In this document: in pieces, positions 23,775-35,585 of the stretch
How the letters are laid out: the number at the start of each line of letters is the position of its first letter
Numbering within the stretch: position 1 is the stretch's first letter
Source: Simmondsia chinensis
Lineage: Eukaryota > Streptophyta > Magnoliopsida > Caryophyllales > Simmondsiaceae
Length of the DNA stretch: 64,000 nt
Assembly: GCA_018398585.1 (NCBI GenBank)
Contig: JAGTTD010000022.1
Span: 3,933,501-3,997,500, forward strand
Reading direction: 5' to 3'
Notes under the pieces: generated by a model
Told to the model about the DNA's origin: nothing
Seen by the model: the letters and a program-made list of their open reading frames with translations, nothing else
The model's database searches: none
Position numbers and translations under genes: made by a program

Positions 23775-24410
23775 AAATTCTGCAACACCATTAGTAGCGA
23801 GTGGGACGAGGGTGTTTTAGAGAGGGAAAGAATTTTTTTTAATTTAAATTTTTTATATAAAATAATTTTTAATTTAAGTTATTTATATAAAACAATTTTA
23901 ATACATAAATTCATATTATTACTATTTATTAATTAGATAACAGATATTTAATTAATAAATAATCAAAATATAAATTTATATATTAAAATTTAGTTAAATT
24001 TTTATTTGAAAATATCAAATGACAACAAAAATTTAACTAAATTTTAATATATATTCATTAATTAGATATTTAAGTATTCGTTAGATTTTTGTTTGAACAT
24101 ATCAAATACCAATAAAAATTAAACAGAATTTAACTACATAAATTTATATTTGGACTAGTTATTAATTATATACATGTTATATTTAACAAAATTTAACAGA
24201 TATCTCATTAATAAATAGTTAAAATATAAATTTATATATTAAAATTATTATATATAAAGAACTTAAATTTTAAATTATTTATTTTATAAATAATTTAAAT
24301 TAAATAAACTTAAATTAAAAAAAAATGTATCTTAAAATTAAAAAAAAACACACACTCTCTCCCCCCTCGTCCCATTCACTGCTAATGATGCTGCGGAAAA
24401 CCTCCCCCGT
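23775..24410. mobile_element. Foldback/MITE-like element with inverted ends
   Basis: The left end (23778-23823: GAAATTCTGCAACACCATTA, GTGGGACGAGGG) is an imperfect inverted copy of the right end (24363-24407: CCTCGTCCCATTCACTGCTA, GATGCTGCGG). The ~500 bases between are very AT-rich and themselves partly self-complementary. No ORF is present. The pattern fits a non-autonomous foldback or MITE-type DNA transposon; the target duplication is unclear. Confidence 0.5.
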
Positions 24411-25148
24411 TCCGTTGGTGTGGGTGAGAGAGAGAGAGAGAGGTATCCACAGGAATGGAGAAGTGACAAGTCAAAATTAATAAATAAATATTAAAAGTGA
24501 TCAACTTTATTATGCCCAAATTATTGATTCGTTCGCTTTGTTAAGCTTGCACTCATTATTCTTTTTTTTTTAGTTATTTATATTTTAATACTCTTATATT
24601 TATAGAAATAATAAAAGGCTTCTGTCTTATTCATTTTTTTTTTTAATTCTTTAGTTTTCTTCAAATCAATAAGTAGGATCCATTTTAGTATGATACATCA
24701 TATTTCGAAAAAAAAGCTAATACGACAGGTTACTTTAAATACCTATTAAAATAAAGGGGTATTAACGGTTTAGAGTGGGGCTTCTTCTTCTTTTCTTTTA
24801 AGGAAGTCAAGAGGTGTATTTTTATTAATATACTATAGCATATATCCAAAGTGACCTGCTACTCCAGCTTTTTTTCCTGGAATATGGTGTTATCATGTTG
24901 GAGATTGTCCTATTTATTAATATGAAAAAGATCTAAGGTACTAAAAAATAAATCAAAAGTCTTGGGTCTTTTTATTGGTTTCACAGGCGTCAGGGTACTA
25001 AAATGTGAATAACCCCTTTTTTTCATTACTTGTCTTCCGGCTAGACTGCATATACGCACCTCAATTAGTTTTTTAGTTGTATAAGCTTTCTTTTCAGAAG
25101 TTTTCTAACATGTTACATGATAAATTAGGATCATAAATTCATAGCTTC
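24411..25148. other. Intergenic DNA
   Basis: A short (GA)n microsatellite at about 24425-24442; otherwise AT-rich with no gene seen. Confidence 0.5.
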
Positions 25149-25163
25149 AACGAATCATGAGTA

Positions 25164-25283
25164 CCTCGGAAACAATCTCTCGTCAGTGTCTCATCCTGAT
25201 GGCGTCAAGCTGCATAAATCCTATCCCTCCCAAACCCCGCGTAAGCGGGAGCCCTTAAGGTACTGGGACTGTTATTGTTGTTG
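25164..25283 (+). mobile_element. 5S-SINE copy 4, 5'-truncated, with 15-bp target duplication
   Basis: Only the body and tail are present (CCTCGGAAACAATCTC, GCGGGAGCCC, ACTGGGACTGTTATTGTTG). It is flanked by an exact 15-bp direct repeat, AACGAATCATGAGTA, at 25149-25163 and 25284-25298. Truncated head plus long target duplication is the signature of LINE-driven target-primed insertion. Confidence 0.9.
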
Positions 25284-25298
25284 AACGAATCATGAGTA

Positions 25299-26209
25299 TC
25301 TAATATCAAGATTCAAACCACGAATCAATTGCATTAAGTTTTATTAGAGTTTCACGACTTGCTTGGCCAAGCGGTGAAATATGTTGAAAATTAAGAGACA
25401 GAATTTAAGAGAAGAAAATTAATTGTTTTTCAAAACAGACAAAATTCAAAACAAAAATAATTGTTTTTCATTTCCTGACAGTCCTCTATATGGAATAACT
25501 AGGCTACCCGTACAAGCGGTGCATAAAGTAATTATAATACGTCAGATGTTACGAATAAAATGTCATTGCGCTTTTTATTTAGATATATGTAGCATCATCC
25601 GTGCATCGTACGAGAAACAACTAGTTGTAATTTAATTACCATTCATTTATTTTTAACAAATACATCGCATATTTATTCATTTTAAGAAACTTTCAAACAA
25701 TTAATAAACATAACTTTATACATACAAATAAAAAAAGTTTTTATTATTATAATAAAAATTATTGTTGTTAGAATAATGGTGTGACTTAAAATATTAAAAC
25801 TTAAAAAACAACATTAAGAACTATAGCCTTATTTAATCAATAATAATTTTACCCCCATAATAACGCTCTCCTAAATAAAATTACTTAATAACAAAGTATA
25901 AGATGTACTTGTTTGGCCTTTTCTTTTTTTCCTATTTAAAATTTGGTTCTCAAGTTTCTTGGCGACCTCATGGGAAAATAAAAGCATAGGATGCTTACCT
26001 AAAATCACTACACTGCCCACCATAATATGTTACCTAGACACGCATCAATATATTTATATTATTTATCGCAACTGACTGGGGGAACGTGCCCCAATGCTCA
26101 AAGGGTTGGAACGTCGTCCAACTTGTAAGGTCGTCCAACTTGAAGCAAGTCTTTGTACGCTCTTTCAAAATCCATACAACGATCGGTGAACAGTAAAATG
26201 TGCCATTTT
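25299..26209. other. AT-rich intergenic DNA
   Basis: No gene or clear repeat recognised; short direct repeat gtcgtccaacttg near 26110-26140. Confidence 0.45.
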
Positions 26210-27003
26210 ACTAAATATTTTCATTGATCTAGAGAAGGCATATGATAGAATACCGAGAGAGGTCTTATGGAGTGTCCTAGAGGGGAAAGGCATCCCACAT
26301 CCCTATATACGAGTCATCAAAGGCATGTACGAAGACACCTAAACCAAGGTGCGCACTACGGAAGGAGATACAGAGGCTTTTCCCATTACAATGGGGGTAC
26401 ACCAAGGATCAGCCTTGAGTCCCTTTCTATTCGTCGTGGTTATGGACGAACTCACAAGGTGCATCCAAGGCAATGTGCCTTGGTGCATGCTTTTCACGGA
26501 TGATATAGTCATGGTGGGGGAAACTAGGGAGGAGGTGAATGAGAAACTCGAATTGTGGAGGTTAGCCTTGGAATCAAAAGGTTTAAGACTCAGTAGATCT
26601 AAGACCGAGTATATGGAACTCAAGTTCTGCACGTCTACTCCGCCAAGCTGACGGTGGCGGAGATGAGGATGTTAAGATGGATGTGTGGACACACAAGGAA
26701 AGACAGGATCATAAATGAAGTTGTGAGAAGTAAATTAGGCATTGCACCGATAGAGAATAAGCTGAGGGGAGCAACGTCTGCGGTAGTTTGAGCATGTTAG
26801 GAGGAGACCCACTGATGCCCCCTGTCAGGAGACACGAACAACTTCATATTGCAGATGAGAAAAGAGGGAGAGGACTGCTAAAAAAGAGCTTGATGGAGAC
26901 GATTCGACAGGATCTCGCATATCTTAACTTAAACGAAGAAATAGCCCTAAATAGAGCCTAGTGGAGGATTAGTATTGGTGCACCTGATATAATGGTGTAG
27001 GAA
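26210..27003 (+). pseudogene. RTE-type LINE reverse transcriptase, internally deleted
   Basis: Non-LTR RT of the plant RTE group: FIDLEKAYDRIP, a conserved [12 protein letters not shown] block, then [12 protein letters not shown], the catalytic (A/T)DD box, and [14 protein letters not shown]. After 26650 the sequence jumps to the C-terminal block VAEMRMLRWMCGHTRK, so about 110 residues present in the copy at 51743-53057 are missing. Stops (TAA near 26340; TAG near 26790) and frameshifts show it is inactive. The 5' half is absent, as in most LINE copies. Confidence 0.8.
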
Positions 27004-27059
27004 CATCCATCACTTGTAGAACAAGTGAGTGCTCATTTGCCTAGTGCAACGTCGTAGAT

Positions 27060-27330
27060 ATTGGTGTTGTTGGGCGGCTCAATGCTCCAATGGGGGTGGG
27101 AAGAGAAGAAGAGACTGGCTAAAGAAGAGTTGATTAAAGAACTCACTGCTATCCGGAGAGGGGTGTGAACAACCTCATTTTATAGTCGGGAAGAGTGGGA
27201 GAGGCCGACCAAATACAAATACAAATAAAAATAAAAATAAAAATAAAAATAGAAATTAGTTAGTGACATTTTGGCAGGACCTTGCCGACCCTAACCCAAA
27301 TAGAAAGATGGCCCTAGTTTAGAGCTCAAT
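27060..27330 (+). mobile_element. Second short RTE fragment
   Basis: Contains a second copy of the LINE C-terminal end (grouped around KRRDWLKKS- and GRGRP-like codons) with an embedded (AAATA/AAATAAA)n tract at about 27209-27250. Heavily decayed; identified mainly by comparison with the previous fragment and the copy at 51743. Confidence 0.4.
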
Positions 27331-27448
27331 GCATGTTTAGGATAGGGTAACAGATTTAGCAATGTAGGAGCTTTGCGTACTTGTATATGCTTGTATGCAC
27401 GTTGAATACGCGCGATACAGATTTAGTTGGTCAATCAGTGCCCATTCT

Positions 27449-27449
<1 letters not shown>

Positions 27450-27483
<34 letters not shown>
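27450..27483 (+). repeat. Poly-C run, 34 bases
   Basis: Unbroken C run followed by C/T-rich sequence (cctctctccctctcgatctc). Open frames across it are poly-proline artefacts. Confidence 0.95.
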
Positions 27484-27485
<2 letters not shown>

Positions 27486-27751
27486 TCTCCCTCTCGATCT
27501 CTCTCCCCCTTGCTCTATACCTTCTCTCTCTTGATCTCTTCCGCTTTCTACTTCTTCATAGGTCTGCGCTGTGTAGCAGGTTTGAGATCCTCCCCTACAT
27601 GCTTGTTTGCTTATATCTTTTGCCCTTCACGCTTACACGCACAAATACCTAGATTGATTTCGATACTTTACATGCTCTTTTTACATGCTCTATGTGCTTG
27701 TCTTACATGCCCTTCTTTCTTTTAGGCTCTTCATAACTATCAAATTTTAAA

Positions 27752-27902
27752 GATTAGGTTGAGGGTCTTCAGAAATAGCTTCTCGTTAGGGTCTCACCCT
27801 GACAGGGTAAGACTGGGTACATTGTACCCCCCCCCCCCCCCCCCCCCCCGACTCTGCACAAGTGGGAGTCCTTGTAGCACTAAGACTGTTGTTGTGTTGT
27901 TG
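27752..27902 (+). mobile_element. 5S-SINE copy 5, truncated, with internal poly-C
   Basis: Body sequence AGGGTCTTCAGAAATAGC, AGGGTAAGACTGGGTACAT, then a 23-base C run (27827-27849) in place of the short C-rich stretch of other copies, then GACTCTGCACAAGTGGGAGT, and a TTG tail to 27902. The 5S head is missing. Confidence 0.8.
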
Positions 27903-28157
27903 ACTAATTTGCTGAAAAGAGAAAACGCAGAGTCAGACACATTTTAGGTGCGCCCACACTTCTCCTTCTCGCAACCAATTTACCATGCCCTTCAATCACC
28001 TCCAAATTTACAAGGCTTGTTTTTTTATTTATGTTTTTTTAGCACAAGAGAGCCCGATGGCTAGTATTTATATCAAAATTAAGGTATTGTTATTACCAGA
28101 CAAATAATATTATTGCCCAGAGAATTACGTAAGTTGCAGTGAATAGAAGCTATACAA

Positions 28158-28378
28158 GCAACATACAATATTCCTAGTGCCCCAAGGGCTCCCGCCTAAG
28201 CAGGATTCGAGGGGAGTGGATGTACGCAACCTTTTTCCTTCAGGGTGCTACCCTGAAGAGAGCCTGTTTCCTAGAATCTCCAACCTAAGGGTGGACGAGG
28301 ACTTCACCCAACTTGGTACTACTCTCGTCCAAACACGCCTAACTTCAGAATTCTAATGGGATCCACTGCTTAAATCGC
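28158..28378 (-). mobile_element. 5S-SINE copy 6, near full length
   Basis: Minus strand: GGATCCCATTAGAATTCTGA, GTGTTTGGACGAGAGTAGTA, then the body and GGCGGGAGCCC. Flanked by a 10-bp direct repeat AGCTATACAA at 28148-28157 and 28379-28388. Confidence 0.85.
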
Positions 28379-28388
28379 AGCTATACAA

Positions 28389-29410
28389 ATTTTCTTAAAA
28401 TTGATTAGAATCGCATTACCCTAAATGCAATGGCTAGATGTTAATTGTAAAGTCTCATTTCTGTCTCCTAAAAAGGTAATCTTTTATTTTCATTCAAATA
28501 AGGTAGAAAAGTTGAATTTGTAGAAGTCAAGTAACTTGGAAGGTAGGAAAATGCAAATTAAATACAAATCATTAAGGAGCCAACTGATCCAAATGTAGAT
28601 CTTTGTTATATTTGAAGCATGAATAATACGCACGTATTTTCAAAAAATTAGTTTCTCCGAGAATAATTTCAAGGAGTAATTTAATGTCTGGTCAAATAAT
28701 TCGAGAAAAAGTTTGCTATTTTGGCATGTATTTCATAAATTTTTAAGAATCTTAATTATGAGTGAGTACAGTGTTCGGAAGAAAAAATTAAGGGCGTGTA
28801 CATTATTGAGTCAGAAGTTAGGTAATGTTATTGTCAGGGCAATATTGTTATTGCAAGAATCGTAGTTTCAACGCAATTTTGTTGCTTTTATTGTTTGTAA
28901 TTCACATTCCTACTATAGCAATAACAACATTTGTCCTAACAACAAAAACTCCGAAGAAGTTTTAAAATTTTCCTCGTATGGGTTAGGTGTGATGCCTGCT
29001 TGTACTAGGTCTTGTTTATAAGATACAAGACTGGGCCAATCCTATTTAGGCCCATGTCATACTAGGGTTTAGTGTGACAGACTTTATATATAGACACGAG
29101 GTTTGTATGTCACCATTAGAGTTTGAATAAGGTTAAGAAGAGATTAGAGTTGAGAGACATCTCCTCTAAACTCTAAAAAAATTAATGAAATTATTATGCT
29201 CCTTTCTATAGTTGTCAGCTTCGGCTGAACCATGTGAATTCTAATGTTCTCCCTTATCCCCTTTATTTATTTTTCGATTTAGGATTCATTTATCCTGTTA
29301 GTAATCTTAATAAGTGGCTCCAACATCTCTCAGTTTTGCATCCAAAAAGAAAGGTCTAATTTAATACTTATCTGAATATTGAAAATAATATATATATATA
29401 TATATATATA
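28389..29410. other. Intergenic DNA with possible LTR remnant
   Basis: At about 28985-29300 there is a stretch with ctttatatatagacacgagg (TATA-like), an AATGAAATTATT region and a C/T-rich end. It resembles an old short LTR, but no partner or target duplication was found. It ends in an (AT)n microsatellite (29388-29412) that abuts element Z. Confidence 0.45.
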
Positions 29411-29413
29411 TAG

Positions 29414-29896
29414 TCTCAAAATTACTTGGCGCATTAAGAAGAAGGGCCGTGAAGACCCCGATCGATCGGGTGGAGCTCGATCGATCGGGTGGAGCTCGAT
29501 CAATCGGGAATGTTACGTAAAATAGGGATGCATCCAGAGAGGCGGCCGATCGATCGAGACCCCCCCATCAATCGGGAATCAGGGTTATCACGCATCTATA
29601 AATACTGACGTAAGGTACGTCAGAATTTATCCAAGTCAAAAGAGAGGCTTTCTCTATTGCGGCGCTGCAACCAAAGAATATTGAGTGTGAGAGAATATTG
29701 TAATTCTTCTTCTTCTTTTGTTCAATAATAAAAGCTCCGATCTTCGCCTGTGGTTTTCTCCCCTTTCGATTGTAAAGGGGTTTCCACGTAAATCCTTGTG
29801 TCTATTGTTTCGTTTCTCTTTTAGTCCGATTGTTACTCGTTATTGTCGTGGTATTTGATTCGATTGAGATATGAGTATATTGTTTATTTCCGCACA
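29414..29896 (+). repeat. 5' LTR of Copia Z
   Basis: Ends TTTCCGCACA just before the primer binding site. Contains tctataaatac as TATA box (about 29596), the poly(A)-type caataataaaag (about 29723) and five GATCGATC/GATCAATC palindromes. It has a 19-23-base duplication, gtggagctcgatcgatcgg (about 29471-29505), absent from the 3' LTR. Confidence 0.9.
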
Positions 29897-29899
29897 AAT

Positions 29900-29911
29900 T
29901 GGTATCAGAGC
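29900..29911 (+). other. Primer binding site of Copia Z
   Basis: TGGTATCAGAGC, the perfect initiator tRNA-Met type site, three bases after the LTR. Confidence 0.9.
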
Positions 29912-29932
29912 TTGGTTCTTCGAATTGATACA

Positions 29933-32900
29933 ATGGCATCAGGTATCAAAACCGAGGTTGAGAAATTCAATGGTCAGGGAAGCTTTAGCTTATGGCAAGT
30001 CCGTGTGAAAGGACTCCTGACTCAGAACGGCTTGAAGAAAGCACTGGAGGGGAAAGAGAAGAAACCAGAAACGTTGACCGAGGCACAATGGGAAGAGTTG
30101 GATGAGAAGGCTCTCACGGCTATACAAATGTGTTTGGCTGACGATGTTTTGTCAGAGGTATTGGAGATTAAAACCGCAAAGGAGTTATGGGAGAAATTGT
30201 TAGACATGTTTTCCCACAAGTCAGTCTCCAACAAACTCGCAGTAAAGCGGCGGTTGTACACTTTTCGTATGTTAGAAGGTACATCTCTTAAAAACTATCT
30301 TAGCGAATTTACCTCAATTATTCATGAATTAAAGGCTTTGGATGATGTCCCTAAGGACGAGGATCAGGCTATGATTTTACTGTGTTCACTCTCCAATGCG
30401 TATAAGGCCTTCGTAGAAAGCATGATATACGGGGGTAGGCCAACCATTACTGTTGATGAGGTAAAAAGAAACCTTGTGAGTAAAGAACGGGTAGATAAAA
30501 AATTATCTGACTCGGTGAATGACTCGGGTAGTGGCTTACATGTGAGAGGTAGACCAGAACATAGGGGATCCAATGGTGGGAACAAGTCTAGGTCCAAATT
30601 TAGACATAAGAACCTGTCGTGTCACTATTGTCACATGAAAGGGCACATAAAGAAAAACTGTTACAGATATAAGAATAAATCAAAAGAGGGTAACAGGGGT
30701 GACCAGGGTAAAGACAAGTCCGCTGAGGCTAGTGTTGTAGAGGAGGATAGTGAGGGGGACTTTCTATTAGTTCCTGATTCTCAGTCCAGGTCCATAGATA
30801 AGTGGGTCATGGATTCGGGTTGTTCGTTTCATGTTACTCCAAACAGAGACTGGTTCTCCACGTATAAGTCTATACAAGGTGGGGTTGTCTTGATGGGTAA
30901 TGATGCTGTTTGTAAGGTAGTGGGTGTTGGAACAGTCCGTGTGAGAATGTATGATGGAACTATTAGAACCTTAAGTAATGTTCGTCACGTTCCGGATTTG
31001 AAAAAGAACTTGATTTCTGTAGGTACCCTTGAGTCTAATGGGTACAAATACACTGTTGAATGTGGAGTCATGCGGGTCAGTAAGGGTGCGTTAATTGTGA
31101 TGAAAGGAAATAGGGTTGGTATTTTGTATGAGCTTGCAGGTACAACCGTGACAGGTGCAGTTGCTGTTTCCACATCTGCTATGACAGATGCAGAGATCAC
31201 AAGACTATGGCACATGAGGATGGCTCATATTGGTGACAAAGCATTGTCTGAGCTGAGTAAGAGGGGACTTCTTTGTGGTCAGTCAACAGGACTGATGGAA
31301 TTCTGTGAGCACTGTATTTATGGGAAAAAGAAGAGAGTCAGCTTCAAGGCAGCAGTGCATCAGACTAAGGGAACGTTAGGCTACATACATTCTGATCTGT
31401 GGGGACCTTCCAGAGTGGCTTCTAAAGGTGGGTCCAGGTATCTTCTAACGTTCACTGATGACTACTCACGTAAAGTTTGGGTCTATTTTCTTAAGCAGAA
31501 AAATGAAGTGTATGATATCTTCAAGAAGTGGAAAATTCTGCTTGAAAAACAGACAGGGAAGCAGATCAAGAGGTTGAGGACTGATAATGGTCTTGAGTTT
31601 GTCGAAGGGGACTTCACTAAATTCTGTGAAGATTAGGGCATAGTCAGACATAGGACATGTACAGGTCGACCTCAGCAAAATGGAGTGGCTGAAAGGTTAA
31701 ACAGGACGTTACTTAAGAAGGCTGGTTGTATGCTTTCAAATGCAGGTTTAAAGAGAGAATGGTGGGCAGAATCAGTTAGCATGGCTTGCTACCTTGTGAA
31801 CAAGACACCGCATTCTTCATTACAGACTCCTGAAGAGGTATGGTCTGGTTCAACTTCTAATTATTCTCAGATCAAAGTTTTTAGTTGTCCTGCATATGCA
31901 TATGTTAATGATGGAAAGCTGGAGCCTAGGGCCAAGAAGTGCATCTTTCTTGGTTATACGTCAGGTGTGAAGGGATATAGATTGTGGGATCCATGTGTTC
32001 AGAAGTTTCTGACTAGTAGAGATGTTACTTTCGATGAGTCTGCTCTACTTAATCCGCCACACACACCCTCCATTGACAGAGATACAGTTCAGGTTGAGAC
32101 ACATGATGATACAGAGATACAGTCAGATCAGCAGATTGTTCAGCTAGAGAGTATTCCAGCACCTCAGGTACGGGTTTCTGATGTTGTTACTGATAATGCA
32201 GAAACAGGTCAGTAGGTGGAGAATATTACTATAGCTAGTGGTAGACCGAGGCGACAGATCAGGCCTCCTGAGAGATATGGGTATGAGGAGATGATTGCCT
32301 ATGCCCTCTCTATTGCTGAAACGTTAGATGACAGTGAGCCGACTTCTTATACAGAGGCTGTATCGAGATCAGATGCTGAGAAGTGGCTCATTGCTATAAA
32401 TGAAGAGATGTTGTCTCTTCATAACAATCAGACTGGGGAATTAGGGAAGCCTCCTACAGGGAAAAGACTGGTAGGATGCAAATGGGTCTTCAAGAGAAAA
32501 GAGGGCATTCCTGGAGTGGAAGATGCAAGGTACAAGGCACGTTTGGTAGCTAAAGGCTACAGTTAGGTACAAGGTGTTGATTTTTATGATATTTTCTCAC
32601 CTGTAGTTAGACACACTTCGATTCGTGCATTATTGTCTTTGGTTGCCATGCATGATTTTGAACTTGAACAATTGGATGTCAAAACTGCATTCTTGCATGG
32701 TGAACTAGAAGAGAGTATCTTTATGCATCAGCCCGAGGGTTTTGTTGTTGAAGGAAAATAAGATCATGTGTGCTTGCTTAGAAGGTCTTTATATGGTTTA
32801 AAGTAATCTCCTAGACAGTGGTATAGGAGATTTGATCAGTTCATGACAAGTCATGATTTCATCAGGAGTAAGTACGACAGTTGTGTGTACTTCAGAAAGA

Positions 32901-33894
32901 CAGATTCAGGCTTTGTTTATTTGCTTTTGTACGTTGATGATATGTTAATTGCAGCATGAGATATGAAAGATATCGATGACTTAAAATCAATGCTGAAGAG
33001 TGAATTTGAGATGAAGGATCTTGGAGCAGCTAAGAAGATATTAGGCATGGAAATTCATAGAGACCAAGAAGCTGAAAAATTATACTTGTCTCAGGAGAAG
33101 TATATTGAGAAGGTTTTAGACAGGTTCATATGAAGGATGCTAACCCTGTTAGCACGCCCTTAGCAGCTCATTTCAGACTCTCAGCGTTAGATTCGCCTTA
33201 GACTGAGGAGGACGTCATGTACATGTCCCTGATTCCTTATTCTAGTGCACTGGGCAGTATTATGTATGCGATGTTCTGTACGCGTCCAGATATTGCTTTT
33301 GCTGTGAGCAAAGTTAGTAGGTACATGGCGAATCCTGGCAGAGAACATTGGCATGCAGTAAAGTGGATTCTCAGGTATCTTCGTGGAACCTCTGATTTGT
33401 GTTTTGAATATGGGAAAAGTAAGTGCTGTTTGGTTGGGTATGTAGATTCTGGCTATGGTGGAGACCTTGATAAGAGGAAGTCCACTTCAGGGTATGTGTT
33501 TTGTTTAGGTGACACAGCTATCAGTTGGAGAGCGTGTTTGCAGCCTGTTACAGCATAGTCTACTACCGAGGTCGAGTATATGGCAGTAACAGAAGCGTTC
33601 AAAGAAGTCGTCTGGTTGAGAGGATTGATCAGTGAAATCAGTGTTGAGCAGGGGATAGTTAAAGTTTACTGTGATAGCCAGTCCGCTATCCACCTAGCGA
33701 AAGATCAGATGACTCATCATGACCGAACGAAACATATTGATGTGAAGCATCACTTTATCAGAGATCTGATTGACGAGCGGAAGGTGGAGTTGAGGAAGAT
33801 TGGGACTGAAGATAACCCAGCTGACATGTTCACAAAAGTTCTACCAGGTAGCAAGTTCGAGCATTGCTCGAATTTAGTGGGTCTTTCAGTTTGA
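29933..33894 (+). pseudogene. Gag-Pol polyprotein of Copia Z, broken
   Basis: Start ATG at 29933 (MASGIKTEVEKFNGQ), just past the primer binding site. Domains in order: UBN2-type gag; zinc knuckle CHYCHMKGHIKKNC (about 30620-30662); protease MDSGCSFHVTPN with DSG intact; pre-integrase HHCC; integrase with HSDLWGPS, LRTDNGLEF and GVAERLNRT (DDE); RT with LDVKTAFLHGEL and YVDDMLIAA; RNase H with STTEVEYMAV and CDSQSAIHLAKD. In-frame stops: 31634, 32213, 32564, 32759, 32804, about 32957, about 33198 and about 33556. One base is missing near 33128, after which the frame changes. Ends TGA at 33892. It would encode all functions for copying and inserting the element; this copy cannot. Confidence 0.9.
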
Positions 33895-33982
33895 TATATG
33901 TTAGCCCCGGTTGAGGGGGCGTTTTGTGGAGAAGGTAGAGTTGTTTTATTGTTCATGTGGATTTTGAGCCAAAGTGGAGATT

Positions 33983-34458
33983 TGTTAGGTTTATGTCTCA
34001 AAATTACTTGGCACATTAAGAAGAAGGGCCGTGAAGAGCCCGATCGATCGGGAATGTTACGTAAATAGGGACGCATCCCGAGAGGCGGCCGATCGATTGT
34101 TGAGGAACCGATCGATCGGGACCCCCCGATTGATCGGGAATCAGGGTTATCGCGCATCTATAAATACGGACGTAGGGTACGTCAGAATTTATCCAAGTCA
34201 AAAGAGAGGCCTTCCCTATTGCGGCGCCGCAATCAAAGAATATTGAGTGTGAGAGAATATTGTAATTCTTCTTCTTCTTTTGTTCAATAATAAAAGCTCC
34301 GATCTTCGCCCGTGGTTTTCTCCCCTTTCGATTGTAAAGGGGTTTCCACGTAAATCCTCGTGTCTATTGTTTCGTTTCTCTTTTAGTCCGATTGTTTCTC
34401 GTTATTGCCGTGGTATTTGATTCGATTGAGATCCAAGTATATTGTTTATTTCCGCACA
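33983..34458 (+). repeat. 3' LTR of Copia Z
   Basis: TGTTAGGTTTATGTCTC to TTTCCGCACA, 476 bases, preceded by the purine-rich aaagtggagat (33971-33981), a likely polypurine tract. It keeps more CpG sites than the 5' LTR. Confidence 0.9.
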
Positions 34459-34575
34459 TATATATATATAATAAACTAAATATTTTTAATTCGACCAGAA
34501 AAAAATACTTTAAAAAATATAATGAAGTATCTTTTATTCTTTTAAAAAGTATTTTTTTTATTAGTGTAGCATAGT

Positions 34576-34841
34576 ATTTTTTACCTGAGAGGGTACCAAA
34601 ACGCAAAAATTGAATCCCATTAGAACTTTGAAGTTAAGCATGCTTGGGTGAGAGTAGTACCAAGATGAGTGACCTCCTGGGAAGTCCACATGTTGCACCC
34701 CTCAAGTTGGGGATGCTTGGAAACAGCCTGTGAAGGAGGAAGGCTGCGTATATTTACCTCCTCAGATCCTGCCGAAGCGGGGGCCCGTGGGGCACTGAAA
34801 ATGCTGGTTTAGCATGGTGTTTATTATTAAAAAAAAAAAAA
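34576..34841 (+). mobile_element. 5S-SINE copy 7, full head, A-rich tail
   Basis: Head GAATCCCATTAGAACTTTGA, AGTTAAGCATGCTTGGGTGA, GTGACCTCCTGGGAAGTCC then ATGTTGCACCCCTC, which follows 5S rRNA right to its 3' end. The body has GGAAACAGCC and GCGGGGGCCC. The tail is not TTG but ends in about 13 A. Flanked by ATTAGTGTAGCATAGT (34560-34575) and ATTAGTGTAGCATGGT (34842-34857), a 16-bp target duplication with one change. Confidence 0.85.
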
Positions 34842-35094
34842 ATTAGTGTAGCATGGTCAAAAACGCTAAAAACAGTAAAAAAAAATGGAAAGTAAAGATG
34901 AAATTTTTTTCTTAAAAAGGTAAATTTCACATTTTATGCGAAAAAAATAAGTTCAAACCAGTAAATTAGCAGTCAAAATAGAAAATATTTAAATCAACAC
35001 CTAACAGCTAATTAAGAGGGAAATAAAAGAGCAATTTTCTATATTCATATACCCAATTTATTTACCTAATTATATATTTACTTTTGTTAGAGTA

Positions 35095-35367
35095 TAAAAT
35101 ATTTGTATATTTTTAGCTTTTAGGATAACTAGTTCTTTAATATTGTATCAAAACTTTATTCACAAAGAGGTCGTGAGTTCAAAAACTTTTCAAGTACCTT
35201 CGTCAAATGACTTAAGCTTTTGAGACTATTCGAGTATTAAAATTATTCTTGACCTTGACCATTAGCATAAACTTTCGGAACAGTTGATTCCCTAACATAT
35301 AGTATTTAAGAGCTCAAGACTTCAAATCTCTGTAGCCAGCACTTTCAATATTAATATAATTTACGCA
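35095..35367 (+). mobile_element. Decayed SMART/TRIM repeats in tandem
   Basis: TGTTAGAGTATAAAATATTT starts an LTR-like unit, followed by a PBS-like ttgtatcaaaac; two further LTR-like units (about 35205-35230 and 35228-35303) follow with a second PBS-like sequence (tatagtatttaagagc). Internal sequence continues after the tRNA-SINE (35574 on), through cttcaaacccaatgg, so the SINE sits inside it. Confidence 0.5.
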
Positions 35368-35573
35368 CTAGGGTCTTGCCTCAATAGTTGGAGGCAAATA
35401 AGGGGGATAAAATATTGCTTTAGGCCAACAGGCCTGGAGTTCGGTTCCCCACTTGAAGCTCTCCTTGAGGAATCTTTGACTTAATTGGCTCATGTGTTGT
35501 GTGGGTCGCTGCATGGGTCGGGGTTTACCGGATAACCGGGTTCCTTGTTAGCAAAAAAAAAAAAAAAAAAAAC
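35368..35573 (+). mobile_element. tRNA-derived SINE with poly-A tail
   Basis: About 206 bases. A box-A-like region (gcctcaatagttggaggc) and a box-B-like GGAGTTCGGTTCCCC lie about 45 bases apart, as in pol III SINE heads derived from tRNA. It ends in about 20 A. Flanked by ATAATTTACGCA (35356-35367) and ATAATTTAAGCA (35574-35585), a 12-bp target duplication with one change. Inserted into a SMART element. Unrelated to the 5S-headed family. Confidence 0.75.
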
Positions 35574-35585
35574 ATAATTTAAGCA

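Larger units (their letters stand above)
29414..34458 (+). mobile_element. Copia element Z, Tork/Tnt1-like, nearly complete
   Basis: Has two LTRs (29414-29896; 33983-34458), primer binding site, and a single gag-pol reading frame broken by stops and one frameshift. It lies in an (AT)n tract: TATATA sequence borders both ends, so the target duplication is masked. The first ~17 bases of the 5' LTR (TGTTAGGTTTATG...) are replaced by TA repeats, while the 3' LTR keeps them. It is the best copy of the family that also includes X, Y and the solo LTR at 40295. Confidence 0.9.

Noticed and set aside
27381..27947. Poly-proline reading frames of up to 114 codons
   Set aside because: They depend entirely on the C runs and on SINE sequence; no protein similarity.
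35400..35450. Possible tRNA gene (box A and box B-like)
   Set aside because: It does not fold as a tRNA by eye and is followed by a SINE body with a poly-A tail and target duplication.
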